Origin: Pseudomonas viridiflava | GTDB taxonomy: Bacteria > Pseudomonadota > Gammaproteobacteria > Pseudomonadales > Pseudomonadaceae | DNA length: 64,000 nt | NCBI RefSeq assembly: GCF_900582625.1 | Contig: NZ_UTIQ01000001.1 | Span: 62,001 to 126,000 of the forward strand | Direction of reading: 5' to 3' | Shown: positions 44,530 through 52,260 of the stretch, in pieces | Layout: each line of letters opens with the position of its first letter | Position numbering within the stretch: the stretch's first letter is position 1 | Made by a program: the position numbers and the translations under genes | Notes under the pieces: generated by a model | Told to the model about the DNA's origin: nothing | What the model saw: only the letters and a program-made list of their open reading frames with translations | Databases searched by the model: none

Positions 44530-45266
44530 ACCTGTTCCTCAAGCAGTTCAACCGGGAAAGTAAACACATAGCCTTCGCTGCGCACCGTCTTTATATAAGC
44601 CGGCTCGCGGGCGTCATCCAGCAGGCGTTGGCGCAGGCGGCTGACCAACAGGTCGATGGAGCGGTCGAACAGATCGGCTTCACGGCCCTGGGTCAGGTTG
44701 AGCAGCTGGTCGCGGCTGAGCACGCGCTGCGGGTGATCGAGAAATACGCGCAGGAGGCGATATTCAGCGCCGCTGAGGGCGACCAACGTGTCGTTGTCAT
44801 CGAGTAGATGGCGGGCCGTGGTGTCCAGGCGCCAACGACCGAAGCGCAGCAGCCGACCGCTTTCGGTCACCACCAGATTGGGCGGCAACATGCGCGTGCG
44901 CCGCAGCACGGCGTTGATGCGCGCCAGCAGCTCACGGGCAGCGAAGGGTTTGGTCAGGTAGTCATCGGCGCCCATTTCCAGGCCGATGATGCGGTCGGTT
45001 TCATCGGTACGCGCGGTGAGCATCAGCACCGGCGTGGCCTTGTGTTTGCCCACCCGCAATTCGCGGCACAGCTGCAAGCCGTCGTCGCCCGGCAACATGA
45101 TGTCGAGCACGATCAGGTCGACCTGGTTGGCATCCAGAAACGCGCGCATCTGGCGGCCGTCGGCCACCACGGTGGTGCGCAAGCCGTTCTTTTGCAGGTA
45201 GTTGCCGACCAGCTCCCTGATTTCACGATCGTCATCCACGATCAATACGTGATCGGTGTGTGCCAT
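44526..45266 (-). CDS. OmpR-family response regulator
   Basis: A 246-residue response regulator with receiver residues DDD (11-13), phospho-acceptor Asp55 (LIVLDIMLPGDDG), Lys in LTKPFAARELLARINAVLRR and a C-terminal winged helix (GAEYRLLRVFLDHPQRVLSRDQLLNLTQGREADLFDRSIDLLVSRLRQRL). It precedes the kinase gene (ATGA overlap). A DUF2790 gene is divergent 270 bp away and is a possible target. Confidence 0.95.
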   Translation of the reverse strand: MAHTDHVLIVDDDREIRELVGNYLQKNGLRTTVVADGRQMRAFLDANQVDLIVLDIMLPGDDGLQLCRELRVGKHKATPVLMLTARTDETDRIIGLEMGADDYLTKPFAARELLARINAVLRRTRMLPPNLVVTESGRLLRFGRWRLDTTARHLLDDNDTLVALSGAEYRLLRVFLDHPQRVLSRDQLLNLTQGREADLFDRSIDLLVSRLRQRLLDDAREPAYIKTVRSEGYVFTFPVELLEEQV

Positions 45267-45536
45267 TCCTTGTTCTCCGAAGTGTGCGCGTGGGGTGAAA
45301 TGCCGGCTGCTGCGGGCGTGCTCAGTCTATCTACCGAACCGCGCACCTGCGCGCCAGCAAAAACGGTCGCGATTGTATCGCTGTGTATCTCAGGCGACCG
45401 CAGACACGTAATGAATTTAACGGGCGGGTTTCTCGACACAGGCGAGATACCTGAGCGGCATTCAATGAGCCCCATCGAGCGCAGACAACCGGCCTCGACA
45501 CACCACATCGAACTCATTGACTGCAAAGGAACCACC

Positions 45537-45815
45537 ATGAACTTCAAAGCCCTCTCCGCCGCTTGCCTGCTGACCGTTCTGAGCGCCGGCGCCCTCCCCG
45601 CCTTGGCCCAGGGCGTAAGTGCCGCCAGCCATGTTGCCAACGAAACCTACACCTACGGCACCCAGCTGGACATCGACCGCGTGTTGTCCGTCAGCGAAGA
45701 CAGCAGCCATTCCTGCGGCGTGGTCAGCGCTCAAATGGTTTACCTCGATTCCATGGGCGACAAGCGCGCGCTGACGTACAGCAAGCTCGCCGACGCTTGC
45801 AACAGCGGCAACTAG
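45537..45815 (+). CDS. DUF2790 exported small protein
   Basis: A 92-residue secreted protein: signal peptide about residues 1-25 (LLTVLSAGALPALAQG), then VANETYTYGTQLDIDRVLSVSEDSSHSCGVVSAQMVYLDSMGDKRALTYSKLADACNSGN, typical DUF2790. The two mature Cys may form a disulfide. AAAGGA lies about 8 nt before the ATG. Such genes are often induced by copper or other stress in pseudomonads and are placed near two-component systems, as here. Function is unknown. Confidence 0.85.
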   Translation: MNFKALSAACLLTVLSAGALPALAQGVSAASHVANETYTYGTQLDIDRVLSVSEDSSHSCGVVSAQMVYLDSMGDKRALTYSKLADACNSGN

Positions 45816-45865
45816 TCGCCGCTCGCGCCCCTTCAGGCTTGGTCTTTTAACTCAGAGGTAGCGCC

Positions 45866-47077
45866 ATGCTGCTTATCGCATTCCTGGGCGGGATGCTCAC
45901 CGTCCTCAGCCCCTGCATTCTTCCGGTGGTGCCGTTGTTGTTTGCCGGCATCAGCCATTCACGCCGCTCCATCGCCTTGGTGTTAACGGGCATGGCGCTG
46001 ACCTTCGCCCTGGTCTCAAGCCTGGCGGTGGTCAGCAGTGAATGGGTGGCGCAAGCCAACGTCGCCGGGCGCCAGGTGGCGTTGGTGATTCTCGGGATGT
46101 TTGCCCTGTCGCTGATTTCTGCTCGGCTAGGCACCTGGCTAGCCACGCCCTTTGTCGCGCTGGCCAACCGGCTCGGTTCCGGCGGCAATGGCGGACCGTT
46201 TGCAGCGCTGACGGTCGGCGTGACCACCGGCCTGCTGTGGGCGCCCTGCGCGGGGCCGATTCTGGGCGCGATTCTGTCCAGCGCCATGCTGCAAGGCGCC
46301 AATACGCACACCAGTTTGCTGCTGTTGGCCTACGGCGCAGGCAGTGCCTGTTCGCTCGGTGTGCTGCTGGTAGCCGGACGCGGCTTGGTCACGCGGCTAA
46401 AACCGCTGCTGCCGATTACCTCGTGGTTGCGACGCGCCACCGGTGTGGCGGCGTTGCTGGCCACGGTCGCGATTGCTACCGGCGCCGACCGTTACCTCTC
46501 TGAACAGGCGTCGTCGCAACGCAGCACAGCAATCGAACAGAGCGTGCTGGAGAACGCACCGAAACTCATCGACTACGTCATCAGCAAAGCCAACGCCGTC
46601 TCGCTGATGCCGGCCGACGCTAGCCAGCCAATGCCGTCGCTAAACGGCGCCGTGCAGTGGCTCAACTCCGAGCCGCTGACCACCGAGTCACTGCGCGGCA
46701 AGGTGGTGCTGGTCGACTTTTGGACCTTCGACTGCATCAACTGCAAACGCAGCCTGCCCTACGTGAACCAATGGGCGAAGAAATACAAAGACCAGGGCCT
46801 GGTGGTCATCGGCGTGCACACACCGGAATACGCCTTTGAAAAAATCATCAGCAACGTGCAGCGCGAAGTGCAAAAACGCGACATCGCCTACCCGGTGGCG
46901 ATCGATAACAACTATGCGATTTGGCGCGCCTTCGACAACCAGTACTGGCCCGCTCATTACTTCATCGACGCCAAAGGCCAGGTGCGCTTCAGCCACTTCG
47001 GCGAAGGCCGCTACGAGCAGCAGGAACAGGTGATTCAGCAATTGTTGGAGGAAGCCCGCACCGGCAATACGCCCTAA
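45866..47077 (+). CDS. dipZ: DipZ-like CcdA-thioredoxin fusion protein
   Basis: A 403-residue protein. The first half (about 1-215) is CcdA/DsbD-beta-like with LSPCILPVVPLL and APCAGPILGA, the redox-active membrane Cys pair. The second half is a periplasmic thioredoxin-like domain with WTFDCINCKRSLP (CxxC) at about residue 290 and PVAIDNNYAIWRAFDNQYWPAHYFID, as in DipZ/ResA-type proteins. It would carry electrons across the inner membrane to periplasmic thiols. It lies 50 bp after the DUF2790 gene, probably co-transcribed; no third DsbD-type domain is present. Confidence 0.88.
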   Translation: MLLIAFLGGMLTVLSPCILPVVPLLFAGISHSRRSIALVLTGMALTFALVSSLAVVSSEWVAQANVAGRQVALVILGMFALSLISARLGTWLATPFVALANRLGSGGNGGPFAALTVGVTTGLLWAPCAGPILGAILSSAMLQGANTHTSLLLLAYGAGSACSLGVLLVAGRGLVTRLKPLLPITSWLRRATGVAALLATVAIATGADRYLSEQASSQRSTAIEQSVLENAPKLIDYVISKANAVSLMPADASQPMPSLNGAVQWLNSEPLTTESLRGKVVLVDFWTFDCINCKRSLPYVNQWAKKYKDQGLVVIGVHTPEYAFEKIISNVQREVQKRDIAYPVAIDNNYAIWRAFDNQYWPAHYFIDAKGQVRFSHFGEGRYEQQEQVIQQLLEEARTGNTP

Positions 47078-47155
47078 GCGAAAGCGGTTTTGATGTCAGC
47101 CACAATCAAAACTATTGACAGCTTAGATTACGACCAACATCATTACGCCACATAT

Positions 47156-47184
47156 GCCGCTGACCGTAAGGTTCAGCGGCTTTT
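47156..47184 (+). terminator. Rho-independent terminator after the DipZ-like gene
   Basis: GCCGCTGACC (47156-47165) pairs with GTTCAGCGGC (47171-47180) with one mismatch, a 5-nt loop and TTTT following. It lies 78 bp past the DipZ-like stop. Confidence 0.7.
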
Positions 47185-47208
47185 CCTCATCACAACGGGA
47201 ACGGCGAA

Positions 47209-47286
47209 ATGAGTCAGCCGACGATGCTGCACAACCGGCAGAAATCGGCCTGGACGCAAGCGCTCGATCTCAAAGAAAACTGGTAA
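47209..47286 (+). CDS. Possible 25-residue small ORF
   Basis: An ATG at 47209, with GGGAAC about 10 nt upstream, opens a 25-codon frame encoding a basic, Trp-containing peptide (MSQPTMLHNRQKSAWTQALD then LKENW). It lies between a terminator and the oxidoreductase gene. It may be a real small protein, a leader peptide or a gene remnant. Nothing beyond the start context supports it. Confidence 0.25.
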   Translation: MSQPTMLHNRQKSAWTQALDLKENW

Positions 47287-47341
47287 CACCCCCCGCGTGC
47301 CGGCCCGCATTCACTTTTCCGCTTAGAGAGCAGTACCCACC

Positions 47342-48343
47342 ATGAAGGCGTTCACCATTGATCGTTACGGCAAGAAAGAGCCCGGCCGCCTCGCCGACAT
47401 GCCCGAGCCTGAAGTACGCGACGATGACGTGCTGATTGAGGTGCACGCCGCCAGCGTCAACCCGCTGGACGGCAAGATCAAAAGTGGCGAATTCAAGCTG
47501 ATTCTCCCCTACCGTCTGCCGCTGATTCTGGGCAATGACGTGGCCGGCAAGGTGCTGCGCGTCGGGGCCAAGGTGAAGGATTTCAAGCCGGGCGATGAGG
47601 TGTACGCACGCCCCGACGATGACCGCATTGGCACCTTCGCCGAGCGCATTGCCATCAAGGCTTCGTCTGTGGCGCACAAGCCTAAAAGCCTGAGCATGAT
47701 CGAGGCCGCTGCCATGCCGCTGGTGGGCCTAACCGCCTGGCAAGTGCTGGTCGAGACCGCGAAGTTGAAGAAGGGCCAGAAGGTATTTATTCAAGCCGGC
47801 TCCGGTGGCGTCGGCTCGGTCGCCATACAGCTCGCCAAGCACCTGGGCGCGTTTGTTGCCACCAGCACCAGCACGGCCAACGTCGCCTGGGCAAAAGCCC
47901 TGGGCGCGGACCTGGTGATTGACTACAAAACCCAAGACTTCGCCACCGTGCTGCACGACTACGACGTAGTGCTCAACAGCCTCGGCAATGACGAGTTGAA
48001 CAAGTCGCTGAAGATACTCAAACCGGGCGGTCACCTGATCTCCATCTCCGGCCCTCCCACGCCCGCCTTCGCCACTGCGCGCGGGTTGGCGTGGCCGCTC
48101 AAGCAAGTGCTGCGTTTGATCAGTTCCGGCATCCGGCGCAAGGCGAAACAGCGCGGCGTCGCGTACAGCTTTGTGTTTATGCGGGCCGACGGCGCGCAGT
48201 TGCGTGAGCTGGCGGCGCTGATCGATGGCGGCGCTATTCGGCCAATCATTGACACCGTTTTTGCCTTTGCCGACACGCAAAAAGCCCTCGCTTATTCAGA
48301 GAGCGGGCGCGTGAAAGGCAAGGTTGTGGTGCAGGTTATTTAG
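47342..48343 (+). CDS. NADP-dependent zinc-free alcohol dehydrogenase/quinone oxidoreductase family protein
   Basis: A 333-residue MDR-superfamily enzyme. The catalytic fold gives VEVHAASVNPLDGKIKSGEF and LGNDVAGKVLRVGAKVKDFKPGDEVYARPDD; the cofactor motif is VFIQAGSGGVGSVAIQLAKHLGAFVATSTS. No zinc-ligand Cys cluster is present, as in quinone oxidoreductases. It is 30 bp upstream of an SDR gene on the same strand, probably an operon. The substrate is unknown. Confidence 0.92.
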   Translation: MKAFTIDRYGKKEPGRLADMPEPEVRDDDVLIEVHAASVNPLDGKIKSGEFKLILPYRLPLILGNDVAGKVLRVGAKVKDFKPGDEVYARPDDDRIGTFAERIAIKASSVAHKPKSLSMIEAAAMPLVGLTAWQVLVETAKLKKGQKVFIQAGSGGVGSVAIQLAKHLGAFVATSTSTANVAWAKALGADLVIDYKTQDFATVLHDYDVVLNSLGNDELNKSLKILKPGGHLISISGPPTPAFATARGLAWPLKQVLRLISSGIRRKAKQRGVAYSFVFMRADGAQLRELAALIDGGAIRPIIDTVFAFADTQKALAYSESGRVKGKVVVQVI

Positions 48344-48372
48344 CGGCGCAGCCCTTACTACTGGAGAAGCAC

Positions 48373-49185
48373 ATGACCACCACACCTATCCTCGGCACGC
48401 GCGCACTGGTCACTGGCGCGTCCAGCGGCATTGGCGCGGCCATCGCGCAAGCGCTCGCTAAACGTGGCATCAACCTGGTACTCACGGCCCGACGCCGCGA
48501 CGCACTGGAGGCAGTGGCCGCCACTTGTACTGGCGTCAACGTCGAGATCATTACCGCCGACCTCGGCCAGCCCGATGCGGCTCACGCGTTGTGGCGCGCC
48601 GCTACGGTGAACGGCCCGGTAGACATCCTGATCAACAACGCCGGGTTTGGTTATTTCCGCCGTTTCGATGAGGTGGACTGGGCACGCGATGCGGAACTGA
48701 TGCAACTGAACATGACCTCGCTGGTGGCATTGGCGCGCTGCTTCGTTGATGCCCACAGCGGCAACAAGGCGCCGGCGCACATGGTCAATATCGCCTCCTC
48801 GGTCGCCTATCAATCGGTGCCGAATATGGCGCTGTACGGCGCGTCCAAAGCGTTCGTGCGCAACTTCAGCGAAGCCCTGCATGACGAACACCGGGGTACG
48901 TCGCTATCGGTGACGTGCATTTGCCCCGGCGGCACCGAAACCGCGTTTCATGCCAGCTCTGGCGGAGGCGATTATTCGTGGATCGCCAACGCCTCGACCA
49001 AAAGCGCCGACTTCGTGGCGCACGCCGCCATCGAGGCGATGCTCGACGGTAAGCGCACCGTGGTGCCGGGGGTGTTCAATAAGCTGACGTGCTTTGGCGT
49101 GCGCTTGTTGTCCCGCCCGGCAGCCTCGTGGGTGGCCACGCGGGTGCTGGGCAAGCCACGTTTGGCATTGCCAGCGCGCGCATAA
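48373..49185 (+). CDS. Short-chain dehydrogenase/reductase (SDR), DltE/YqjQ-like
   Basis: A 270-residue SDR: ALVTGASSGIGAAIAQALAKRGINLVLTARRRDALEAVA, INNAGFGYFRRFDEVDWAR, then VNIASSVAYQSVPNMALYGASKAFVRNFSEAL with the Tyr-x-x-x-Lys, and CICPGGTETAFH. The late part lacks the FabG-type MDGG end and resembles the larger DltE/YqjQ-like SDRs. It lies 30 bp behind the quinone-oxidoreductase-type gene. AGGAG-like GGAGAAG precedes the ATG. Confidence 0.9.
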   Translation: MTTTPILGTRALVTGASSGIGAAIAQALAKRGINLVLTARRRDALEAVAATCTGVNVEIITADLGQPDAAHALWRAATVNGPVDILINNAGFGYFRRFDEVDWARDAELMQLNMTSLVALARCFVDAHSGNKAPAHMVNIASSVAYQSVPNMALYGASKAFVRNFSEALHDEHRGTSLSVTCICPGGTETAFHASSGGGDYSWIANASTKSADFVAHAAIEAMLDGKRTVVPGVFNKLTCFGVRLLSRPAASWVATRVLGKPRLALPARA

Positions 49186-49189
49186 AAAA

Positions 49190-49241
49190 GGACGGATTTA
49201 GTCCACGGCGCCAGACGCAGCGCCGCTGAATAAATCCGTCC
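49190..49241. terminator. Bidirectional hairpin between convergent genes
   Basis: GGACGGATTTA (49190-49200) pairs perfectly with 49231-49241, and an inner stem of CGGCG/CGCCG closes a second loop. It lies between the SDR (plus) and the DUF3618 gene (minus), where it can block transcription from both sides. A run of A before the left arm supports the minus direction. Confidence 0.65.
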
Positions 49242-49255
49242 CTGTGGTTATCGCC

Positions 49256-50098
49256 TCAGGAGCGAATGCCCAGCCCGGCAGACAAGTCCGTACCCGCGTC
49301 ATCCTTCGCGGGCGCCGTGCCCTTGGTGCCGTCAGCCTTGCCCTTCAACGCCTGGGCGACCGGCTTGGCCTGCTCTTTTGCCGCCTCGTACACCTGCTCA
49401 CCCTTGGCCTTCACCGAGGCCAGGGTTTTGTCGCTGGCTTTGCCGAACAGTTGGTCTTCGCGCTTGCTGGTAGGCAGCGCGGCGCCAATGGCAGCGCCCA
49501 AGGCGATGCCGATGGCGGCGAGCACCAAGGGCTGCTCTTTCATCACCTGATTAAGCTGACCCTTGAGCTGACTGGCTTGCGCGTTGAGCTGGTTACCCAT
49601 GTGGTGAACGTTGTCGTTGAAGGCAGTGGAAGACTCGTTCAGCGAGTCGCCGGTACGGTGCAGCGAATCGCTGGCGCGGTCGCGCATGTGCTGCCCTTTC
49701 GCCTTGGCCGAATCTGCGGCGTTGCGCAGGCCATCGCCGGCAGACGACAACGCACCGGTCACGTTATGAAACGCGTCGCCAATCTTCTCGCCCAAACCGG
49801 GACCGGAATGCGCCGGGCCCGGGTTGAACGGTTTGTTCTGATTCATCGCCAGCCAGGCCAAGCTCAGGCCGGTCAATGTGGTGGGCACGGGGTTGTTTTT
49901 AAGTGTGGTGCCCAGGTTTTGGAAGAACTCACCGCCATTGCCTTTGGTGTACGCCAACGCCTGATCGATCAGTTGACCGGGCGTAAAGCGGCTTTCCAGT
50001 GAGTCGACAATGTTGTTGATGCTGCGGCGTTTGGCGTCGATTTCCTGCTCCAGAACTTCGGGGCTTTTGTGCGATTCGTTTTGAAATGAAGTGCTCAT
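49256..50098 (-). CDS. DUF3618 domain protein, membrane-linked stress type
   Basis: A 280-residue protein with the DUF3618 start KSPEVLEQEIDAKRRSINNIVDSLESRFTPGQLIDQALAYTKGNGGEFFQNLGTTLKNNPVPTTLTGLSLAWLA (amphipathic helix then a hydrophobic segment). A long polar coiled middle (AKAKGQHMRDRASDSLHRTGDSLNESSTAFND) follows, with a second hydrophobic segment VLAAIGIALGAAIGAALP and a polar tail. It overlaps the holin-family gene by ATGA, the last gene of a three-gene operon. Role unknown, probably envelope-associated. Confidence 0.88.
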   Translation of the reverse strand: MSTSFQNESHKSPEVLEQEIDAKRRSINNIVDSLESRFTPGQLIDQALAYTKGNGGEFFQNLGTTLKNNPVPTTLTGLSLAWLAMNQNKPFNPGPAHSGPGLGEKIGDAFHNVTGALSSAGDGLRNAADSAKAKGQHMRDRASDSLHRTGDSLNESSTAFNDNVHHMGNQLNAQASQLKGQLNQVMKEQPLVLAAIGIALGAAIGAALPTSKREDQLFGKASDKTLASVKAKGEQVYEAAKEQAKPVAQALKGKADGTKGTAPAKDDAGTDLSAGLGIRS

Positions 50099-50526
50099 GA
50101 GACTTTCCTCTTCAAAGCGTCCTTGTCTTGCTGCACGGCATGCAGCGTTCGCTCAGGCGTGAAGTGCGACGGCTCGAATTGTTTTTTGCCGGCCTGCACC
50201 ATGACAAAACCAACCACCAACGTGACCACCCCAACAATCAGCGCAGCGAGCCACAGCTGCATCAGGGTGCCCAGGCCGTACACCGCAGCCATCAGCAGAA
50301 TGATTAACCCGGCAAGCAGCACCATGGCGCCACCGGCAACCGCCGCGACGCCGGCTTTGAGCGTGGTCAGGCTGTGCTGTAACTCCGCCTTGGCCAGGGC
50401 AATCTCCTTGGTGAACAGCTCCGGCACTTCGCGGCTAAGTTGGCGCAACAAAGCGCCGATGGAGGCGTTGTCGTTGGCGGCAGGTCGCGCGTTGGATGAC
50501 GCGGTATCAAACGGATCAGTGTTCAT
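50095..50526 (-). CDS. Phage-holin-family (DUF1469-type) membrane protein
   Basis: A 143-residue protein with two central hydrophobic helices (about 55-100: VAAVAGGAMVLLAGLIILLMAAVYGLGTLMQLWLAALIVGVVTLVVGFVMV) preceded by a helical leader (ALLRQLSREVPELFTKEIALAKAELQHSLTTL). This is the holin superfamily III layout, common in non-phage stress operons and not evidence of a prophage. GAGG lies about 10 nt before ATG 50526. It couples by ATGA with the DUF3618 gene. Confidence 0.88.
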   Translation of the reverse strand: MNTDPFDTASSNARPAANDNASIGALLRQLSREVPELFTKEIALAKAELQHSLTTLKAGVAAVAGGAMVLLAGLIILLMAAVYGLGTLMQLWLAALIVGVVTLVVGFVMVQAGKKQFEPSHFTPERTLHAVQQDKDALKRKVS

Positions 50527-50527
50527 T

Positions 50528-51130
50528 TCAAATACCTCGCACATCGCTATCGAGCAGTGGATCGGAAGCCGTGCCGGCGGTCAGCCCCGCCTCACCGTTG
50601 GTAAACGAGGACGACGAGGTGGTCGTCCCGGCAGGCGTGGCGGTCGGCGCGCTGCTGAACGAGGTAGCCGAGGCCGAGGGCGAATGGTCTGTCTGCGCTT
50701 CGCTGCCATGTTCGGCACTGGCGCGCAGGAAACGGGACAAGCCGAAACCAATCGCCACGCTGCCCGCTACGAACAGCGCGGGGTTATCGCGGGCCAAACG
50801 CGCGCCTTCGTGAAGCAGGTCTTCGGCGCTCTTGTCGCGCACACGGTCGGCGAATGCGCCCAGGCCGTCAGCGAGTTGCCCCAGGTAGCTGGAAATGCCT
50901 AAAGCGTCTTTTCCTTCAAGGGCGGACGCTGCTGAATGTGCGCCTTCGGCCAGCGAGTCGATCTGCTCGGTCGCGCGCTCACGCAGCTGCTCGAACTGCG
51001 CCTCACCTTGGCCGGCTGCATCGTTCAGCGTCGCGCCTGCTGCATCAGCAAGACCCTTAATGTGATGTTGCGTCGAGTCGTTCGGTGCACCTGCACCCGA
51101 CCCCTGCTGTGGTTGTCCCGATATGCTCAT
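50528..51130 (-). CDS. Hypothetical stress-operon protein with one membrane segment
   Basis: A 200-residue protein with an amphipathic helical region (residues about 10-95: TEQIDSLAEGAHSAASALEGKDALGISSYLGQLADGLGAFADRVRDKSAEDLLHEG) and one hydrophobic stretch NPALFVAGSVAIGFGLSRFLRA, then a Ser/Thr/Ala/Pro-rich tail. It resembles the nutrient-deprivation-induced protein group found before the holin and DUF3618 genes. It is the first gene of the operon, starting just 1 base before the holin gene start region. Function unknown. Confidence 0.8.
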   Translation of the reverse strand: MSISGQPQQGSGAGAPNDSTQHHIKGLADAAGATLNDAAGQGEAQFEQLRERATEQIDSLAEGAHSAASALEGKDALGISSYLGQLADGLGAFADRVRDKSAEDLLHEGARLARDNPALFVAGSVAIGFGLSRFLRASAEHGSEAQTDHSPSASATSFSSAPTATPAGTTTSSSSFTNGEAGLTAGTASDPLLDSDVRGI

Positions 51131-51274
51131 TTTTCGTTCCCCATCGTTTGAAACGCTGGGCAGACTGCACGGCTTGCCGAGCGCATTGGTTTCACTACAG
51201 GCATAGGGAAGGACGCCGTTTTTTTGCTGGAAGTTCAGAACATTTGATAGGCGAGAAGTGCGAGATAGAGCGGC

Positions 51275-51296
51275 CCGCTTCGCTTAAGCGAAGCGG
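51275..51296. repeat. 22-bp perfect palindrome
   Basis: CCGCTTCGCTTAAGCGAAGC plus GG is a perfect 22-bp inverted repeat with no loop, centred at TTAA. It lies in the divergent gap between the stress operon and arsR. It could be an operator or a REP-like element; nothing links it to a known family. Confidence 0.6.
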
Positions 51297-51344
51297 CGAA
51301 GAGTAAAAATAGGCGCAAAAAGAGCCCCACGACACGCAAAGAAC

Positions 51345-51376
51345 TTTACCCATATATTCGTTTACCCATATATTCG
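51345..51376 (+). promoter_or_regulatory. arsR promoter with a tandem 16-bp direct repeat
   Basis: TTTACCCATATATTCG occurs twice back to back (51345-51360, 51361-51376). TTTACC at 51345 with TATATT at 51369 gives a -35/-10 pair with an 18-bp spacer, so the repeat units cover the promoter. ArsR operators elsewhere contain similar ATATAT-type half sites, so this is the likely autoregulatory site. Confidence 0.65.
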
Positions 51377-51407
51377 CCATCCCGCATTTACCCGGTCTGG
51401 CGACGCC

Positions 51408-51749
51408 ATGAATCCCACCCTCTTATTCAAATGCCTGGCAGACGAAACCCGCCTTCGCGCCACGCTATTGGTTGTGAGCGAAGGTGAGCTTTGCGTGTGC
51501 GAGCTGATGCATGCGCTGGAAGAAAGCCAGCCCAAAGTGTCGCGCCACCTGGCGCAATTGCGCGCCAGCGGCCTGCTGCTCGACCGCCGCCAAGGCTTGT
51601 GGATTTACTACCGCGTTAACCCTGAGGTGCCCGCTTGGGTTCATACCGTGCTGCGCGAAGCGTTGCTGGCCAACACCGATTGGCTGTACGAAAACACCTC
51701 GCGACTTCAGCACATGGGCGATCGCCCCGTCCGCGCGGCCTGCTGCTAA
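51408..51749 (+). CDS. arsR: ArsR-family arsenic-responsive repressor
   Basis: A 113-residue winged-helix repressor. The metalloid site ELCVCELMH has the Cys-x-Cys of classic ArsR (residues about 25-33), inside the DNA-recognition helix region ELMHALEESQPKVSRHLAQLRASGLLLDRRQGLWIYYRV. Two Cys end the protein (RAACC). It begins the ars operon; arsC follows 27 bp later and arsH after that. It should derepress the operon when As(III) binds. Confidence 0.93.
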   Translation: MNPTLLFKCLADETRLRATLLVVSEGELCVCELMHALEESQPKVSRHLAQLRASGLLLDRRQGLWIYYRVNPEVPAWVHTVLREALLANTDWLYENTSRLQHMGDRPVRAACC

Positions 51750-51776
51750 CACCCCTTCCAATCCGGAGACGCCATC

Positions 51777-52247
51777 GTGAAAGTGCTGTTTATGTGCACG
51801 GCCAATAGCTGCCGAAGCATTCTGTCCGAAGCCATGTTCAACCACCTGGCCCCGGCCGGGTTCGAAGCCGTCAGCGCCGGGAGTTTCCCCAAAGGCCAGG
51901 TGCTGCCGCGCACCTTGGTGACGCTGGAAGAAGCCGGCATTTCAACCGTCGGACTTTCTAGCAAAGGCAACGACGCCTTCGAAACCAGAGTGCCCGACAT
52001 GGTGATCACGGTATGTGACAAAGCCGCCGGCGAAGCCTGCCCGGTGTACTTCGGTCCCGCACTGAAAGCGCATTGGGGGCTGGATGATCCGTCCGATGTG
52101 AAAGGCGACGAAGCGGCTGTCAGTGCTGCGTTTAACGCCACCCTGGCAACCATTGGAAAGCGCTGCCGGGCGTTTCAAGCGTTGCCATTCGAACGTTTGA
52201 GCCGCGATGAATTGCAGCGCGAGCTTGATCGCATCGGCATCCTCTAG
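51777..52247 (+). CDS. arsC: Thioredoxin-coupled arsenate reductase
   Basis: A 156-residue low-molecular-weight phosphatase-like ArsC. The active loop is CTANSCRS (Cys7), and the redox relay Cys pair is [11 protein letters not shown] (about residues 80-88); the acidic HWGLDDPSD loop follows. It reduces arsenate to arsenite with thioredoxin. It starts at GTG 51777, with CGGAG 8 nt upstream. It lies between arsR and arsH. Confidence 0.92.
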   Translation: MKVLFMCTANSCRSILSEAMFNHLAPAGFEAVSAGSFPKGQVLPRTLVTLEEAGISTVGLSSKGNDAFETRVPDMVITVCDKAAGEACPVYFGPALKAHWGLDDPSDVKGDEAAVSAAFNATLATIGKRCRAFQALPFERLSRDELQRELDRIGIL

Positions 52248-52260
52248 TCCGGAGACAACC

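Noticed and set aside
47101..47341. Riboswitch or large structured RNA upstream of the oxidoreductase
   Set aside because: Only a simple terminator hairpin is visible; no conserved riboswitch core is recognised.
50095..50526. Prophage remnant based on a holin-family gene
   Set aside because: Holin superfamily III proteins are common in chromosomal stress operons, and no other phage gene is present.
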